A stretch of DNA of 6,785 nucleotides from Deltaproteobacteria bacterium (GCA_005879095.1 VBLM01000055.1:1-6785), one strand, 5' to 3'. Positions 1-6,180 are shown, numbered from the stretch's first letter. Notes: generated from the letters alone by a model not told the origin. Made by a program: numbers and translations.

Positions 1-722
1 ATGAAGACGATGCTGGCGGCGATGAGCGGCTCGATCACCCGCGGCGAGGGCGCGAAGACGTTCAGCGCGGCGAGCGCGAGCGTCACCGAGTGCGCGACGG
101 TGAAAGCGGTGACGATCTTGACCAGCTCGATCAGGCGGCCGCCGAGCAGCAGGAGGCCGATCAGGAACGCGATGTGATCGTAGCCGGTGAAGATGTGCTC
201 GATGCCGAGCCGGAGAAAGCGCCAGAATTCCTGCGCCACGTTGCGGCTGCGGCGGGCTTCGAACGTCGGGTCCTCGACCTGCACCGCGCGCTGCGAGATC
301 TCATCGGGGCTGAACCGGATGCGCGAGAAGTGGGTCGCGCCGATGGGGAACGAATCGAGGAACGCGACGCGGACACTCAGCTCTTCCACCTCGATCGGGC
401 AGAGCCAGGAACCGTGCAGCGAAATCCCGTCCTCGCCGTCGGGCGCGGCGGTGACGCCGGACTGCAGGGTGCAGGGCTGGCCCGATGCTTTGAGCACAAA
501 CGATTCCACCAGGAGTCGCCGCAGGGCTGGCGCCGGCAGGTGCTGCAGGTCGGGAATCTCCATCTGCGTGCGCACGTCGGCCAGCGAGAAGCGCAGCTCG
601 CCGCGCACCTCGCGTCCTTGCACGTCGAGCTCGCTGTACGAGACGGTCGCCTGGTGTGCGAGCGCGGCCGCCGGAAGCAGAAGCGCGAGGGCGAGGGCTT
701 CAGTGCGCAAGCGGCAGGACAC
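1..722 (-). CDS. HupE/UreJ family membrane protein, partial (C-terminus beyond left edge)
   Basis: About 240 codons are present, read right to left; the C-terminal end lies outside the window. The N-terminus is a signal peptide: arginines, then an Ala/Leu-rich core ending in ALAHQ. An extracytoplasmic beta-rich domain of about 130 residues follows, then membrane segments. Residues 176-183 (HIFTGYDH) fit the H-x5-DH metal-binding motif of HupE/UreJ proteins, and residues 205-215 (TAFTVAHSVTL) match the family's next conserved helix. HupE and UreJ are known or proposed nickel or cobalt permeases. The soluble N-domain resembles the longer HupE/UreJ_2 subgroup, whose substrate is less certain. 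No hydrogenase or urease gene is in view, so a nickel role is only inferred. I chose the GTG at 722; a TTG at 710 is an alternative. Either start overlaps the upstream lipoprotein gene, suggesting one operon. No Shine-Dalgarno sequence is obvious. Confidence 0.85.
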   Translation of the reverse strand, partial: MSCRLRTEALALALLLPAAALAHQATVSYSELDVQGREVRGELRFSLADVRTQMEIPDLQHLPAPALRRLLVESFVLKASGQPCTLQSGVTAAPDGEDGISLHGSWLCPIEVEELSVRVAFLDSFPIGATHFSRIRFSPDEISQRAVQVEDPTFEARRSRNVAQEFWRFLRLGIEHIFTGYDHIAFLIGLLLLGGRLIELVKIVTAFTVAHSVTLALAALNVFAPSPRVIEPLIAASIVF

Positions 723-1242
723 CCGCGAGGAGCCGGTTGTTGCCGTCGTCGCGGCCGCGGCCGGGGCTATTTAGCGTCAGGCGGTTGTCGCCCTGCGTGT
801 AGAAGCCGAGGAAGAGGAACGACGGGTTGCGGCACGGAATGAAGAAGAACGAGTCAGCGATCACGTCGCCGGGCTTCCACGCGTCGGTGGGAAAACGGCC
901 GCCCGCCGGATCGTGCTCGGCATGGATCCGCTCGCCGGTGCCGGTCGCGTCGTCGAGGTGGACGAAGATGTGCCACGCGTCCATCTCCGCCCGGCAGCGC
1001 CAGTAGAGAGTCAGCTTCGATCGCTGGCCCGGGACCAGCGCGGGCGGCTCGAGCTTGTACGCGATCAACTCGGCTGAGTTGCCGAAGACCGCGCCCACCG
1101 GCGTCACGTCGGGCGGCGGCGGGACCATCACGTCGCGCAGCGCCGAGCGATCGACCTGCGCGCGCGCGGCAGGCGCCGCGCCTTCCTCGAAAGGCCGCTC
1201 GATGCAGGCGGCACAGAGAAGCACGAGAGCGAGCGATCGCAC
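700..1242 (-). CDS. Putative lipoprotein or secreted protein with a beta-sandwich domain
   Basis: Encodes 180 residues from a GTG start at 1242. The N-terminus is a short hydrophobic signal (residues 4-12) ending in CAAC, so Cys13 could be lipidated, although the -3 residue is Cys rather than the usual Leu. After a Pro-rich linker (residues 40-49), residues 60-157 carry a pattern I associate with beta-sandwich domains found at the ends of some membrane glycosyltransferases: 'LEPPALVPGQ', 'LTLYWRC', 'HIFVHL', 'GGRFPTDAWKPGDVIAD'. Cys83 and Cys137 could form a disulfide. The gene overlaps the HupE-like gene by 11-23 bases, so co-transcription and possible translational coupling are likely. An in-frame extension upstream to 1446 exists but lies antisense to the 1270 gene and lacks a signal peptide, so I reject it. 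I cannot assign a function; binding to a sugar or to the envelope is possible but unproven. Confidence 0.75.
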   Translation of the reverse strand: MRSLALVLLCAACIERPFEEGAAPAARAQVDRSALRDVMVPPPPDVTPVGAVFGNSAELIAYKLEPPALVPGQRSKLTLYWRCRAEMDAWHIFVHLDDATGTGERIHAEHDPAGGRFPTDAWKPGDVIADSFFFIPCRNPSFLFLGFYTQGDNRLTLNSPGRGRDDGNNRLLAGVLPLAH

Positions 1243-1248
1243 GGGCGC

Positions 1249-1257
1249 ATTGTAGCA
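1249..1257 (-). promoter_or_regulatory. Extended -10 promoter candidate, leaderless geometry
   Basis: On the minus strand this reads TGCTACAAT, an extended -10 (TGn plus TACAAT). Six bases separate the hexamer from the GTG start at 1242, so the expected transcription start coincides with the start codon. A weak -35 (GCGACA, plus coordinates 1271-1276) sits 16 bases further upstream, inside the start of the divergent gene. There is no Shine-Dalgarno sequence, which fits a leaderless message. This is inferred from sequence only. Confidence 0.45.
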
Positions 1258-1269
1258 GCACGTCGTGTT

Positions 1270-1695
1270 ATGTCGCCTCGCGTGGAACCGCTCGGCGCCT
1301 ACGATCGCTTCCTCGCGCCGCCTCTCGGGCTCGCAATCGGCGCGCTGGCGGTGATCTCGGCCGCTGCGCTGCTCGAGCTTTCGCGCACGCTCGCCGAGAC
1401 ATATCGCGGCCGCTGGTTCGCCGGGAACGGACGCGACGTCTTCCACGTCGCCGCGGCGGGCGTGATCGCCTCGGCGCTCTTCGTCAACGGCTTGCCCGTC
1501 GCGCTCGCGTGCATGGCGGCGGCTTCGCTGTTGCTGCTTCCGCTCCTCTTTCTCGACTCGTTACCGACGCGGCGTCCGGTACGGCTCGCCCTGCTGCTGG
1601 CTCTGGTGGGACTCGCCGCTGCGCCGCCGTTGCTCGAGCCGCGCTCGATCGTCGACACCGCGAACCTGATCGCGCGTGTCCTCTTTCCTCACTGA
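1270..1695 (+). CDS. Hypothetical membrane protein with four predicted helices
   Basis: Encodes 141 residues. Hydrophobic stretches at about residues 18-37, 57-75, 77-96 and 105-121 suggest four transmembrane helices. Arg-containing loops (residues 46-55 and 100-105) lie between helices 1 and 2 and between helices 3 and 4. I recognise no family motif. The downstream end overlaps the stop of the convergent glutaredoxin gene by 7 bases. The start lies 27 bases from the divergent lipoprotein start, with no Shine-Dalgarno sequence, so the exact start is uncertain. The minus-strand frame across the same DNA is Ser/Arg/Ala-rich and featureless. Hydrophobicity with sensible helix spacing is the main support for this being the coding strand. 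Confidence 0.7.
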   Translation: MSPRVEPLGAYDRFLAPPLGLAIGALAVISAAALLELSRTLAETYRGRWFAGNGRDVFHVAAAGVIASALFVNGLPVALACMAAASLLLLPLLFLDSLPTRRPVRLALLLALVGLAAAPPLLEPRSIVDTANLIARVLFPH

Positions 1696-1940
1696 AGGAG
1701 CGGATCGAGCTCGCCGCGCTCTTCCAGCGCATGCAGATCGTCGGAGCCGCCGACGTGTCGTTCGCCGATGAAGATCTGCGGCACGGTCCGGCGGCCGGTT
1801 CGCTGCATCAACCTGACGCGGGCTTCGTCGTCGCCGGCGACGTCGATCTCCTCGTACGGGACCTTCTTCCGATCGAGCAGGCGCTTGGCCCGCACGCAGA
1901 ACGCGCAGTAGGGCGTCGTGTAGATCTTCACGGGTTTCAT
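1689..1940 (-). CDS. grxC: Glutaredoxin 3 family protein (GrxC-like)
   Basis: Encodes 83 residues, the normal length for a bacterial glutaredoxin. This is a thioredoxin-fold, glutathione-dependent disulfide reductase acting in the cytoplasm. The beta-alpha-beta start 'VKIYTTPYC' leads into the redox motif C12-A-F-C15. The cis-proline loop TVP (residues 52-54) is followed by 'QIFIGERHVGGSDDL', the conserved glutathione-binding and GG-D region. The usual dithiol motif is CPYC; here the proline is alanine, which may alter the thiol pKa and redox potential, although both cysteines remain. The gene starts 9 bases after the SDR stop, so the two probably share a transcript. An AGGGG sequence abuts the ATG, too close to be a standard ribosome binding site. 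The 3' end overlaps the convergent membrane-protein gene. Confidence 0.93.
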   Translation of the reverse strand: MKPVKIYTTPYCAFCVRAKRLLDRKKVPYEEIDVAGDDEARVRLMQRTGRRTVPQIFIGERHVGGSDDLHALEERGELDPLLQ

Positions 1941-1949
1941 CCCCTGAAT

Positions 1950-2779
1950 CTAGAAACTGCGCGACTGGCCGCCATCGACGACGACGCACGATCCGGCGAT
2001 CCAGCTCGCTCGCGGGCTGAGCAGGAAGGCGATCACGTCGCCGATCTCTTCGGCGGTGCCGAACGGCCAAACGGGATCTCGCGCTGAACGAAAGCGACCG
2101 TGGTCGCGGGGTCGTTTTTGAGCCGCCGCTCCCACGACCCGCCGGGGTGCAGCACGCTGCCGGGTGCGAGACTCAGCACGCGTACACCACGGGGCGCGAG
2201 CTCGCGCGCCTGCTCGTGAGCCAGCGCGATGACCGCAGCCTTGGCGGTGTTGTAGGCGAGCGGCCCGCCGCCCTCGCGTCCCCAGATGCTCGCGACGTGG
2301 AGGATGACGCTGGCATCGCGCGTGGCGTGCGGTTCCTGCATGGCCGGCACGGCTACCGAGAAGCCGCGGCGCGCTGCGCTGGCGATCAAATTCGGCAGCG
2401 CATAACGACTGGCGCGGACGGCGGGCCACAGGTTGCGCTCGTAAGCCGTTTCCCAGTCGGCGCCGGTCAGCTCAGCGGTGCCACCCGGCTGCGATCCGCC
2501 AACCAGCGTGACCAGCGCGTCGAGACCGCCGAACTCTGCGACCGTCGTTTCGATCGCGCTCTTGAGCGATGCCGGATCGGTCGCATCCGCCGCGATCCCC
2601 AGCGCTTTCTCCGCTCCGGCTTTCCTGCACTCCGCCGCCTTTGCCTCGACGGCCTCGGCAGTCCGCGCGACCACCGCCACTTTGGCTTTTTCACGCGCCA
2701 GCGCGACGGCCGCCGCGCCTCCCAACCCGCGCCCCGCGCCGACCAGTAAGACGGACTTTCCCGCCAATCCAAGATCCAT
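1950..2779 (-). CDS. SDR family NAD(P)-dependent oxidoreductase, frameshifted near the C-terminus
   Basis: A classical short-chain dehydrogenase/reductase with a Rossmann fold. Residues 14-20 (GAGRGLG) form the Gly-rich cofactor motif, Asp65 precedes the adenine pocket, Asn116 is the structural Asn, Ser164 is catalytic, and Tyr176-x3-Lys180 (YNTAK) is the active-site pair. 'APGSV' (residues 205-209) is the usual PG motif after the fifth strand. The common NNAG motif is replaced by TLVGG (residues 91-95). The uninterrupted frame runs 2779 to 2033 (248 residues) and ends in an unrelated tail after 'REIPFGR'. The adjacent frame continues with the typical SDR C-terminus 'GTAEEIGDVIAFLLSP' to 'GSCVVVDGG', stopping at 1950. 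Restoring one base at about 2062 gives 276 residues. The substrate cannot be predicted. The downstream glutaredoxin gene suggests a shared transcript, not necessarily a shared pathway. Confidence 0.88.
2061..2064 (-). other. Single-base frameshift in the SDR gene
   Basis: On the minus strand the sequence reads CCGTTTGGCCGTTCGGCACC. One extra T, giving CGT TTC GGC, would join 'FGR' to 'FGTAEEIG', exactly the usual SDR sequence. The loss falls in a two-T run, typical either of a homopolymer sequencing error or of a recent mutation. No protein material other than this one base appears to be missing. Confidence 0.8.
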
Positions 2780-2785
2780 CGCGGC

Positions 2786-2791
2786 ATTCTA
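2786..2791 (-). promoter_or_regulatory. -10 promoter candidate for the SDR-grxC unit, leaderless geometry
   Basis: The minus strand reads TAGAAT, five of six matches to the TATAAT consensus. Six bases (GCCGCG) lie between it and the ATG at 2779, so transcription would start at or next to the start codon. This is the same spacing as the candidate before the lipoprotein gene at 1242. I see no convincing -35 and no Shine-Dalgarno sequence. Confidence 0.4.
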
Positions 2792-2802
2792 TCCACCGGC
2801 CA

Positions 2803-2832
2803 TTGACTCGAGGCGACGATCTGCAGTCCGAT
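2803..2832 (+). promoter_or_regulatory. Weak promoter candidate for the 2852 gene
   Basis: TTGACT at 2803-2808 is a good -35 match. With an 18-base spacer it faces TCCGAT at 2827-2832, a poor -10. It lies in the 72-base divergent gap between the SDR gene and the 2852 gene, where a promoter is expected. The -35 match may be chance. Confidence 0.25.
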
Positions 2833-2840
2833 TGCATCGA

Positions 2841-2848
2841 GGAGGGGG
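2841..2848 (+). promoter_or_regulatory. Strong ribosome binding site for the 2852 gene
   Basis: GGAGGGGG sits upstream of the ATG at 2852, with GGAGG ending 6 bases before the start codon. It is the only clear Shine-Dalgarno sequence at normal spacing that I see before a gene in this window, and it fixes the start of this CDS. Confidence 0.75.
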
Positions 2849-2851
2849 ACC

Positions 2852-3826
2852 ATGCACCTGGTTCTGGCCGCGCTGCTGGCCGCCGCGCCGGCGACGGGTG
2901 AGCTGCCGCGCGTCGCGGTCGCCGACTTCGTCAGCGGCGCGACGGACAACCAGACGGCGCAGACCTTCACCCGGCTGATCGCTGCCGAGCTGGCGCGGAC
3001 CGGCCGCTTCGAGGTCGTCAGCCACGACGACCTCGTCGCCATGGCGGGGATGGAGCGCTGGAAGCAGCTGGTCGGGTGTGCCGCCGGCACTTGTCTGGCG
3101 GACGCAGGCGCGCTCGCCGAGCTGCTCCAGGTCCGGTATCTGGTCGCCGGCTCCTTCGGAAGGACCGGAGGCGCGCTGGTGGCCAGCGCGCAGATGATCG
3201 ACGCGGCGCGATCGCGCGTGTCCAGCCGCGCGTCGCGCAAGGTGCTCTCGCTCGACGCGCTCGGGTCGGACGCGACGGCTCTGGTCGCCGAGCTCCTCGC
3301 TGAGAACGCGGTGCTGCAGATCTTCGGCCAGGTGGCGGGCGGCGCGGTCTTCGTCGACGACAAGCCGGTCGCGGTGATGCCGGCATCGACGATTCCGCTG
3401 CGCCTCACCGGGAAGCACCGCCTTCGCGCCGAGTGTTCCGACTGCGTTCCGTGGGAGAGCGACGTCGAATTCACGCCCGGGCGGAACACTCGCGTGCGAC
3501 TCGAGCTGGAGAAATTCGAGGACCTGGAGTCTCAGGCGCGACGCCGCACCGCGGGCGGGATCGCCGCGCTGGTCGCCGGGGCGGGGCTGGCGGTGGGGGC
3601 GATCGCGCTGAGATCCGATGCGGCCTCGCTGCATTCGCAATACCTGGCGCTGGACCCGCTGGTCGCGTCGCAGGCGCAGTTCGATGATCTCTCGAGCCGA
3701 TCCCGCACCCGCTACGCGCTCAGCTACACGCTGGGGACGGCCGGGATCATCGCCCTCGCGGCCGGCGCCTGGCTGCTCTGGTCGAATCCTCATTCGGAGC
3801 GCCTCGCCCAGGTTGGCAATCAATGA
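2852..3826 (+). CDS. Envelope protein: CsgG/LpoB-like domain, PEGA-like domain and two transmembrane helices
   Basis: Encodes 324 residues. Residues 1-16 form a signal peptide or N-terminal anchor. Residues 19-130 look like the alpha/beta domain shared by CsgG, LpoB and FlgO-type proteins: 'PRVAVADF' opens it, then 'LIAAELARTGRFEVV', a loop with Cys76 and Cys81, and 'VRYLVAGSFGR'. Residues 158-220 resemble a PEGA domain ('VFVDDKPVAVMP', 'TGKHRLRAE'), with a second Cys pair, CSDC (195-198). Two hydrophobic helices follow at about 234-253 and 291-310, separated by about 37 residues. The precise function is unknown; related proteins in Myxococcota are envelope proteins. Its stop overlaps the next gene's start in an ATGA, so the two are very likely translated together. 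A short polar tail (residues 311-324) ends the protein. Confidence 0.85.
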   Translation: MHLVLAALLAAAPATGELPRVAVADFVSGATDNQTAQTFTRLIAAELARTGRFEVVSHDDLVAMAGMERWKQLVGCAAGTCLADAGALAELLQVRYLVAGSFGRTGGALVASAQMIDAARSRVSSRASRKVLSLDALGSDATALVAELLAENAVLQIFGQVAGGAVFVDDKPVAVMPASTIPLRLTGKHRLRAECSDCVPWESDVEFTPGRNTRVRLELEKFEDLESQARRRTAGGIAALVAGAGLAVGAIALRSDAASLHSQYLALDPLVASQAQFDDLSSRSRTRYALSYTLGTAGIIALAAGAWLLWSNPHSERLAQVGNQ

Positions 3827-4773
3827 AGCGGCTGGCCGCGCTCGCGATCCTGCTCACCGGCTGTCCTTCGTTCGACCGGGTGGCGCAGCAGAACCTTCCG
3901 CCGGTCGCGGCGATCTCCGTCTCGCCCGTGGGCGCGATACCCAACGGCGTCCAGGTCTTCCTCAGCGCGACCGGGAGTCACGATCCGGAAGCGCGGCCGA
4001 TCGCGTCGTACAAGTGGGCGCAGGTGTCGGGCGACACGGTCGTTCTGCAACACTCGACCGAGCCCGTCGCCAGCTTCGTCACGCCGGATCGTCCGCAGAA
4101 GCTGCTCTTCTCGCTGGTCGTCAGCGACGGGGTGAACGAATCTGCTCCGGAGTACGTGGAAGTGCGCGTCGACTTCAACCTGCCGCCGGTGGCGCAGCCG
4201 GGCGACAGCCGCGACGTCGCCGACGGCACCAGCGTCCTGCTCAACGGGCACGGCCTGGACCCCGACGGGACGATTCGCGCCTACCGGTGGACGGTAACCG
4301 CGGCGCCGGGGCCCTACACGCTGTCGGGAGAGCAAACGGCGGCGGCGGTCTTCACGCCACGCGCGAAGGGCCTGTTCGTGCTCGGTTTGACGGTGACCGA
4401 CGATCACGGGGCGGATAGCGCCGCCGCGCCCTTGATCGTCCGCAGCCTGAACGTCGCGCCGACGGCCGTCGCCGGAGATCCGAAGAGTGGTCGCAACTTG
4501 AGCGTGATCACGCTCCACGGCACCGCCTCCGATGGCGATCCCGGCGACGTGCTTACCTTTCGCTGGGAGTTGATCTCGGCGCCGGCGGGGGCAGGGCTGC
4601 CCGAATTGCAGGGCGCGACCACCGACACGCTGATGGTGACGCCGCACGGAAAGGGCCTGTACACTTTCTCGTTCACTGACGAACAACCCGCCGGTGGTGG
4701 TCGCGCCCCCGACGTCGACCCCCGTCCTCCGGCCCCTGGTGCTCACCGGGACGACGACCGACGCCGACAGTGA
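3823..4773 (+). CDS. N-terminal fragment of the repeat lipoprotein (as sequenced)
   Basis: This is the open frame beginning at the coupled ATG. Residues 1-14 give a lipoprotein signal (MKR, hydrophobic core, LLTGC). Repeat units start at about residues 24 (NLPPV), 119 (NLPPV) and 210 (NVAPT), so the unit length is 91-95 residues. Conserved landmarks are SHDP near the start of unit 1, a core Trp in each unit ('SYKW', 'AYRW', 'TFRW'), and 'KGLF' or 'KGLY' before the last strands. The third unit is cut short after 'KGLYTFSFT'; the following residues, rich in Pro, Arg and Asp, are an out-of-frame tail and stop at 4773. If translated as sequenced, it would be a truncated lipoprotein with about two and a half Ig-fold units. 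Confidence 0.8.
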   Translation: MKRLAALAILLTGCPSFDRVAQQNLPPVAAISVSPVGAIPNGVQVFLSATGSHDPEARPIASYKWAQVSGDTVVLQHSTEPVASFVTPDRPQKLLFSLVVSDGVNESAPEYVEVRVDFNLPPVAQPGDSRDVADGTSVLLNGHGLDPDGTIRAYRWTVTAAPGPYTLSGEQTAAAVFTPRAKGLFVLGLTVTDDHGADSAAAPLIVRSLNVAPTAVAGDPKSGRNLSVITLHGTASDGDPGDVLTFRWELISAPAGAGLPELQGATTDTLMVTPHGKGLYTFSFTDEQPAGGGRAPDVDPRPPAPGAHRDDDRRRQ

Positions 4774-5806
4774 TCCGGTCAACCTCGAATGGATGGTCGC
4801 CGACGCCGGAGGCAAGACGTTCACGCTCGCTCCCGGCGCCGATGGACGCATGACGTTCACGCCCGGCCAGCACGGCCCCTACCTCTTGAACGTCACGCCC
4901 TTCGACGGCGTCGACCACGGCGCGACCGTGGAGGTGACCGTGTCGGGCACCAACGTGATGCCGGTGCCGAGCATCCTGACCACGAATCTCGAAATCGTGA
5001 ACGGCGGCCACCTCCCGCTCGCGGGGACGGGCAGCGATGCCGACGGGGACTCGATGTCCGCATGGCAGTGGGCGGTGGAATCTGCGCCCGCCGCGCCGTC
5101 CGGATTCACCGGCGCGCGCTATGCGTGGACGGGATCGAACGCGGCCAATGCGGTCTTCACGCCCTACCTGAAGGGCGCGTACACGGTGTCCTTTACCGTC
5201 ACCGACGCCCACCAGGCGGTGAGCGTTCCCGCGCGCGCGGTCGTGAACGCGACGAACGCGCCGCCGGTGGCGAACGCCGGCGAAGCAGTCACGGTGAAGA
5301 ACGGGACGCCGCTCACGTTGGCCGGCTCGGGCACGGACTCCGATCCGGGCGACCTGCTGACGTACTCGTGGGCGCTGGAGTCGGCGCCATCCACCGCGAG
5401 CCTGCCCGACCTCACCGGCAAGAACACGGCGTCGCTCGGCGTGACCACACACGGCAGGGGCCTCTACACCTTCCTCCTCACGGTCTCGGACGGCGAGGCT
5501 TCGAGCGCGCCGTCGCGAGTCGTCGTCTCCGCCGCCAACAACGCGCCGTCGGTTTCGGCGAGCGCACTGTCCACGCCGGACCTGCAACCGCTCTCGCTGC
5601 ACGCCACGGCGAGCGACGCGGACAGCGATCCGGTCGCGCTGCAGTGGGCGATGAAGGACGCGGGAGGGAAGGGCTATTCGCTGGTCCAGGGAACCGACGG
5701 CACGCCCGTGTTCACGCCCTCGAGCAAGGGAACGTACGTCCTGACCGTGACGCCGAACGACGGAACCGAATCGGGCGCGCCCGTCGATGTGACCGTGACA
5801 TCGGCG
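4177..5806 (+). repeat. Higher-order tandem repeat: units 2-3-4 duplicated as units 5-6-7
   Basis: Units 2, 3 and 4 (starting at 4177, 4450 and 4682) pair one to one with units 5, 6 and 7 (4952, 5255 and 5537). Unit 2 pairs with 5 ('AVFTP..KG', 'TVTD.H'), unit 3 with 6 ('DPGDLLTYSW' type start, 'HG.GLYTF'), and unit 4 with 7 ('DADSDPV', 'DAGGK', both exactly 270 bases). Matching points in the first two pairs are 805 bases apart and in the third pair 855 apart. The nucleotide sequences have diverged clearly, so the duplication is old. Confidence 0.75.
4667..4684 (+). other. Lesion 1 in the lipoprotein gene: about 50 bp missing
   Basis: From the TTC codon of 'LYTF' to the next 'NN' is 16 bases here but 66 bases at the equivalent point in unit 6. 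The missing 50 bases (16 codons plus 2) would encode the strand 'TVSDG' and the linker to the next unit. The remainder of 2 explains the change from frame 1 to frame 2. The distance from NN to the later 'DSDPV' valine codon is 96 bases in both copies, so the loss is confined to this point. Confidence 0.75.
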
Positions 5807-6176
5807 AACGTCGCGCCAGTCGCGGTTGCAACCGCGTCCGCCACGAACGTCACCGCGGGCGACACGTTCACCGTCTCCGGCGCGCAGAGCCACGACCCCG
5901 ATGGACCCGTGACGCTCTCGTACCAGTGGACCGTCCAGCAGGGCGACGCGGCGATCGTCGGGCCTTCGAACCAAGCCACCGCGCAGGTGCGGGCGGCCTC
6001 GGTGAAGGAAACCGAGCTGTTGAAGCTGGTGGTCACCGACGAGGAAGGTGCCGCCGGCGTCGCGGCGACAGTGCAGGTCGCCGTCGACAATACTCCGCCG
6101 ACCGCGGTCATCCGCGCGCCGCCATTCGCCGAGATGGGCTCCACCGTGCAACTCGACGGGACGCGCCACGACGCCA
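4682..6176 (+). CDS. Middle part of the repeat lipoprotein (units 4-8 and the start of unit 9)
   Basis: I translated this frame base by base. It has no stop and reads as a continuous series of Ig-fold units beginning at 4682 (NNPPV), 4952 (NVMPV), 5255 (NAPPV), 5537 (NNAPS), 5807 (NVAPV) and 6089 (NTPPT). Unit lengths are 90, 101, 94, 90 and 94 residues. Motifs recur: 'DADSDPV' in units 4 and 7, 'AVFTP' plus 'KGAY' in unit 5, 'HGRGLYTF' in unit 6 and 'SHDPDG' in unit 8. It has no recognisable start of its own; the first ATG is at 4793, inside unit 4, so it should be read as a continuation of the 3823 gene. Beyond about 6176 the same frame stays open to the edge but becomes rich in Arg, His and Gln and loses the domain pattern. 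Confidence 0.8.
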
Positions 6177-6180
6177 GTCG
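6164..6180 (+). other. Lesion 2 in the lipoprotein gene: about 44 bp missing
   Basis: From the His codon of 'HD' to the Asp codon of 'SD' or 'TD' is 147 bases in both unit 1 and unit 8, but 103 bases in unit 9. The missing 44 bases (14 codons plus 2) include the strand with the conserved Trp: 'HDAS' jumps directly to 'VVLSPGN'. This matches the move from frame 2 to frame 3. The exact breakpoint within about 10 bases cannot be fixed. Confidence 0.7.

Noticed and set aside
90..842. 250-residue plus-strand open frame
   Set aside because: Antisense to the HupE-like gene, whose minus-strand reading shows a signal peptide and family motifs; the plus-strand product is charged and featureless.
700..1446. 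Longer version of the lipoprotein gene starting at 1446
   Set aside because: The extra N-terminal 68 residues are antisense to the 1270 membrane-protein gene and would bury the signal peptide; the GTG at 1242 gives a sensible secreted N-terminus.
1299..1658. Minus-strand 119-residue frame opposite the membrane protein
   Set aside because: Ser/Arg/Ala-rich with no motif; the plus strand gives four well-spaced hydrophobic helices.
2467..3489. Minus-strand frame overlapping the SDR start and the 2852 gene
   Set aside because: Ser/Arg-rich product crossing two well-supported genes; no start context and no domains.
4667..4684. Programmed ribosomal frameshift as explanation of the frame change
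   Set aside because: No slippery heptamer or stem-loop is evident, and the repeat ruler shows that coding material is absent, not merely read in another frame.
4177..5806. CRISPR array or short direct repeats
   Set aside because: The periodicity of about 270-300 bases is protein-domain repetition with diverged nucleotides, not identical short repeats with spacers.
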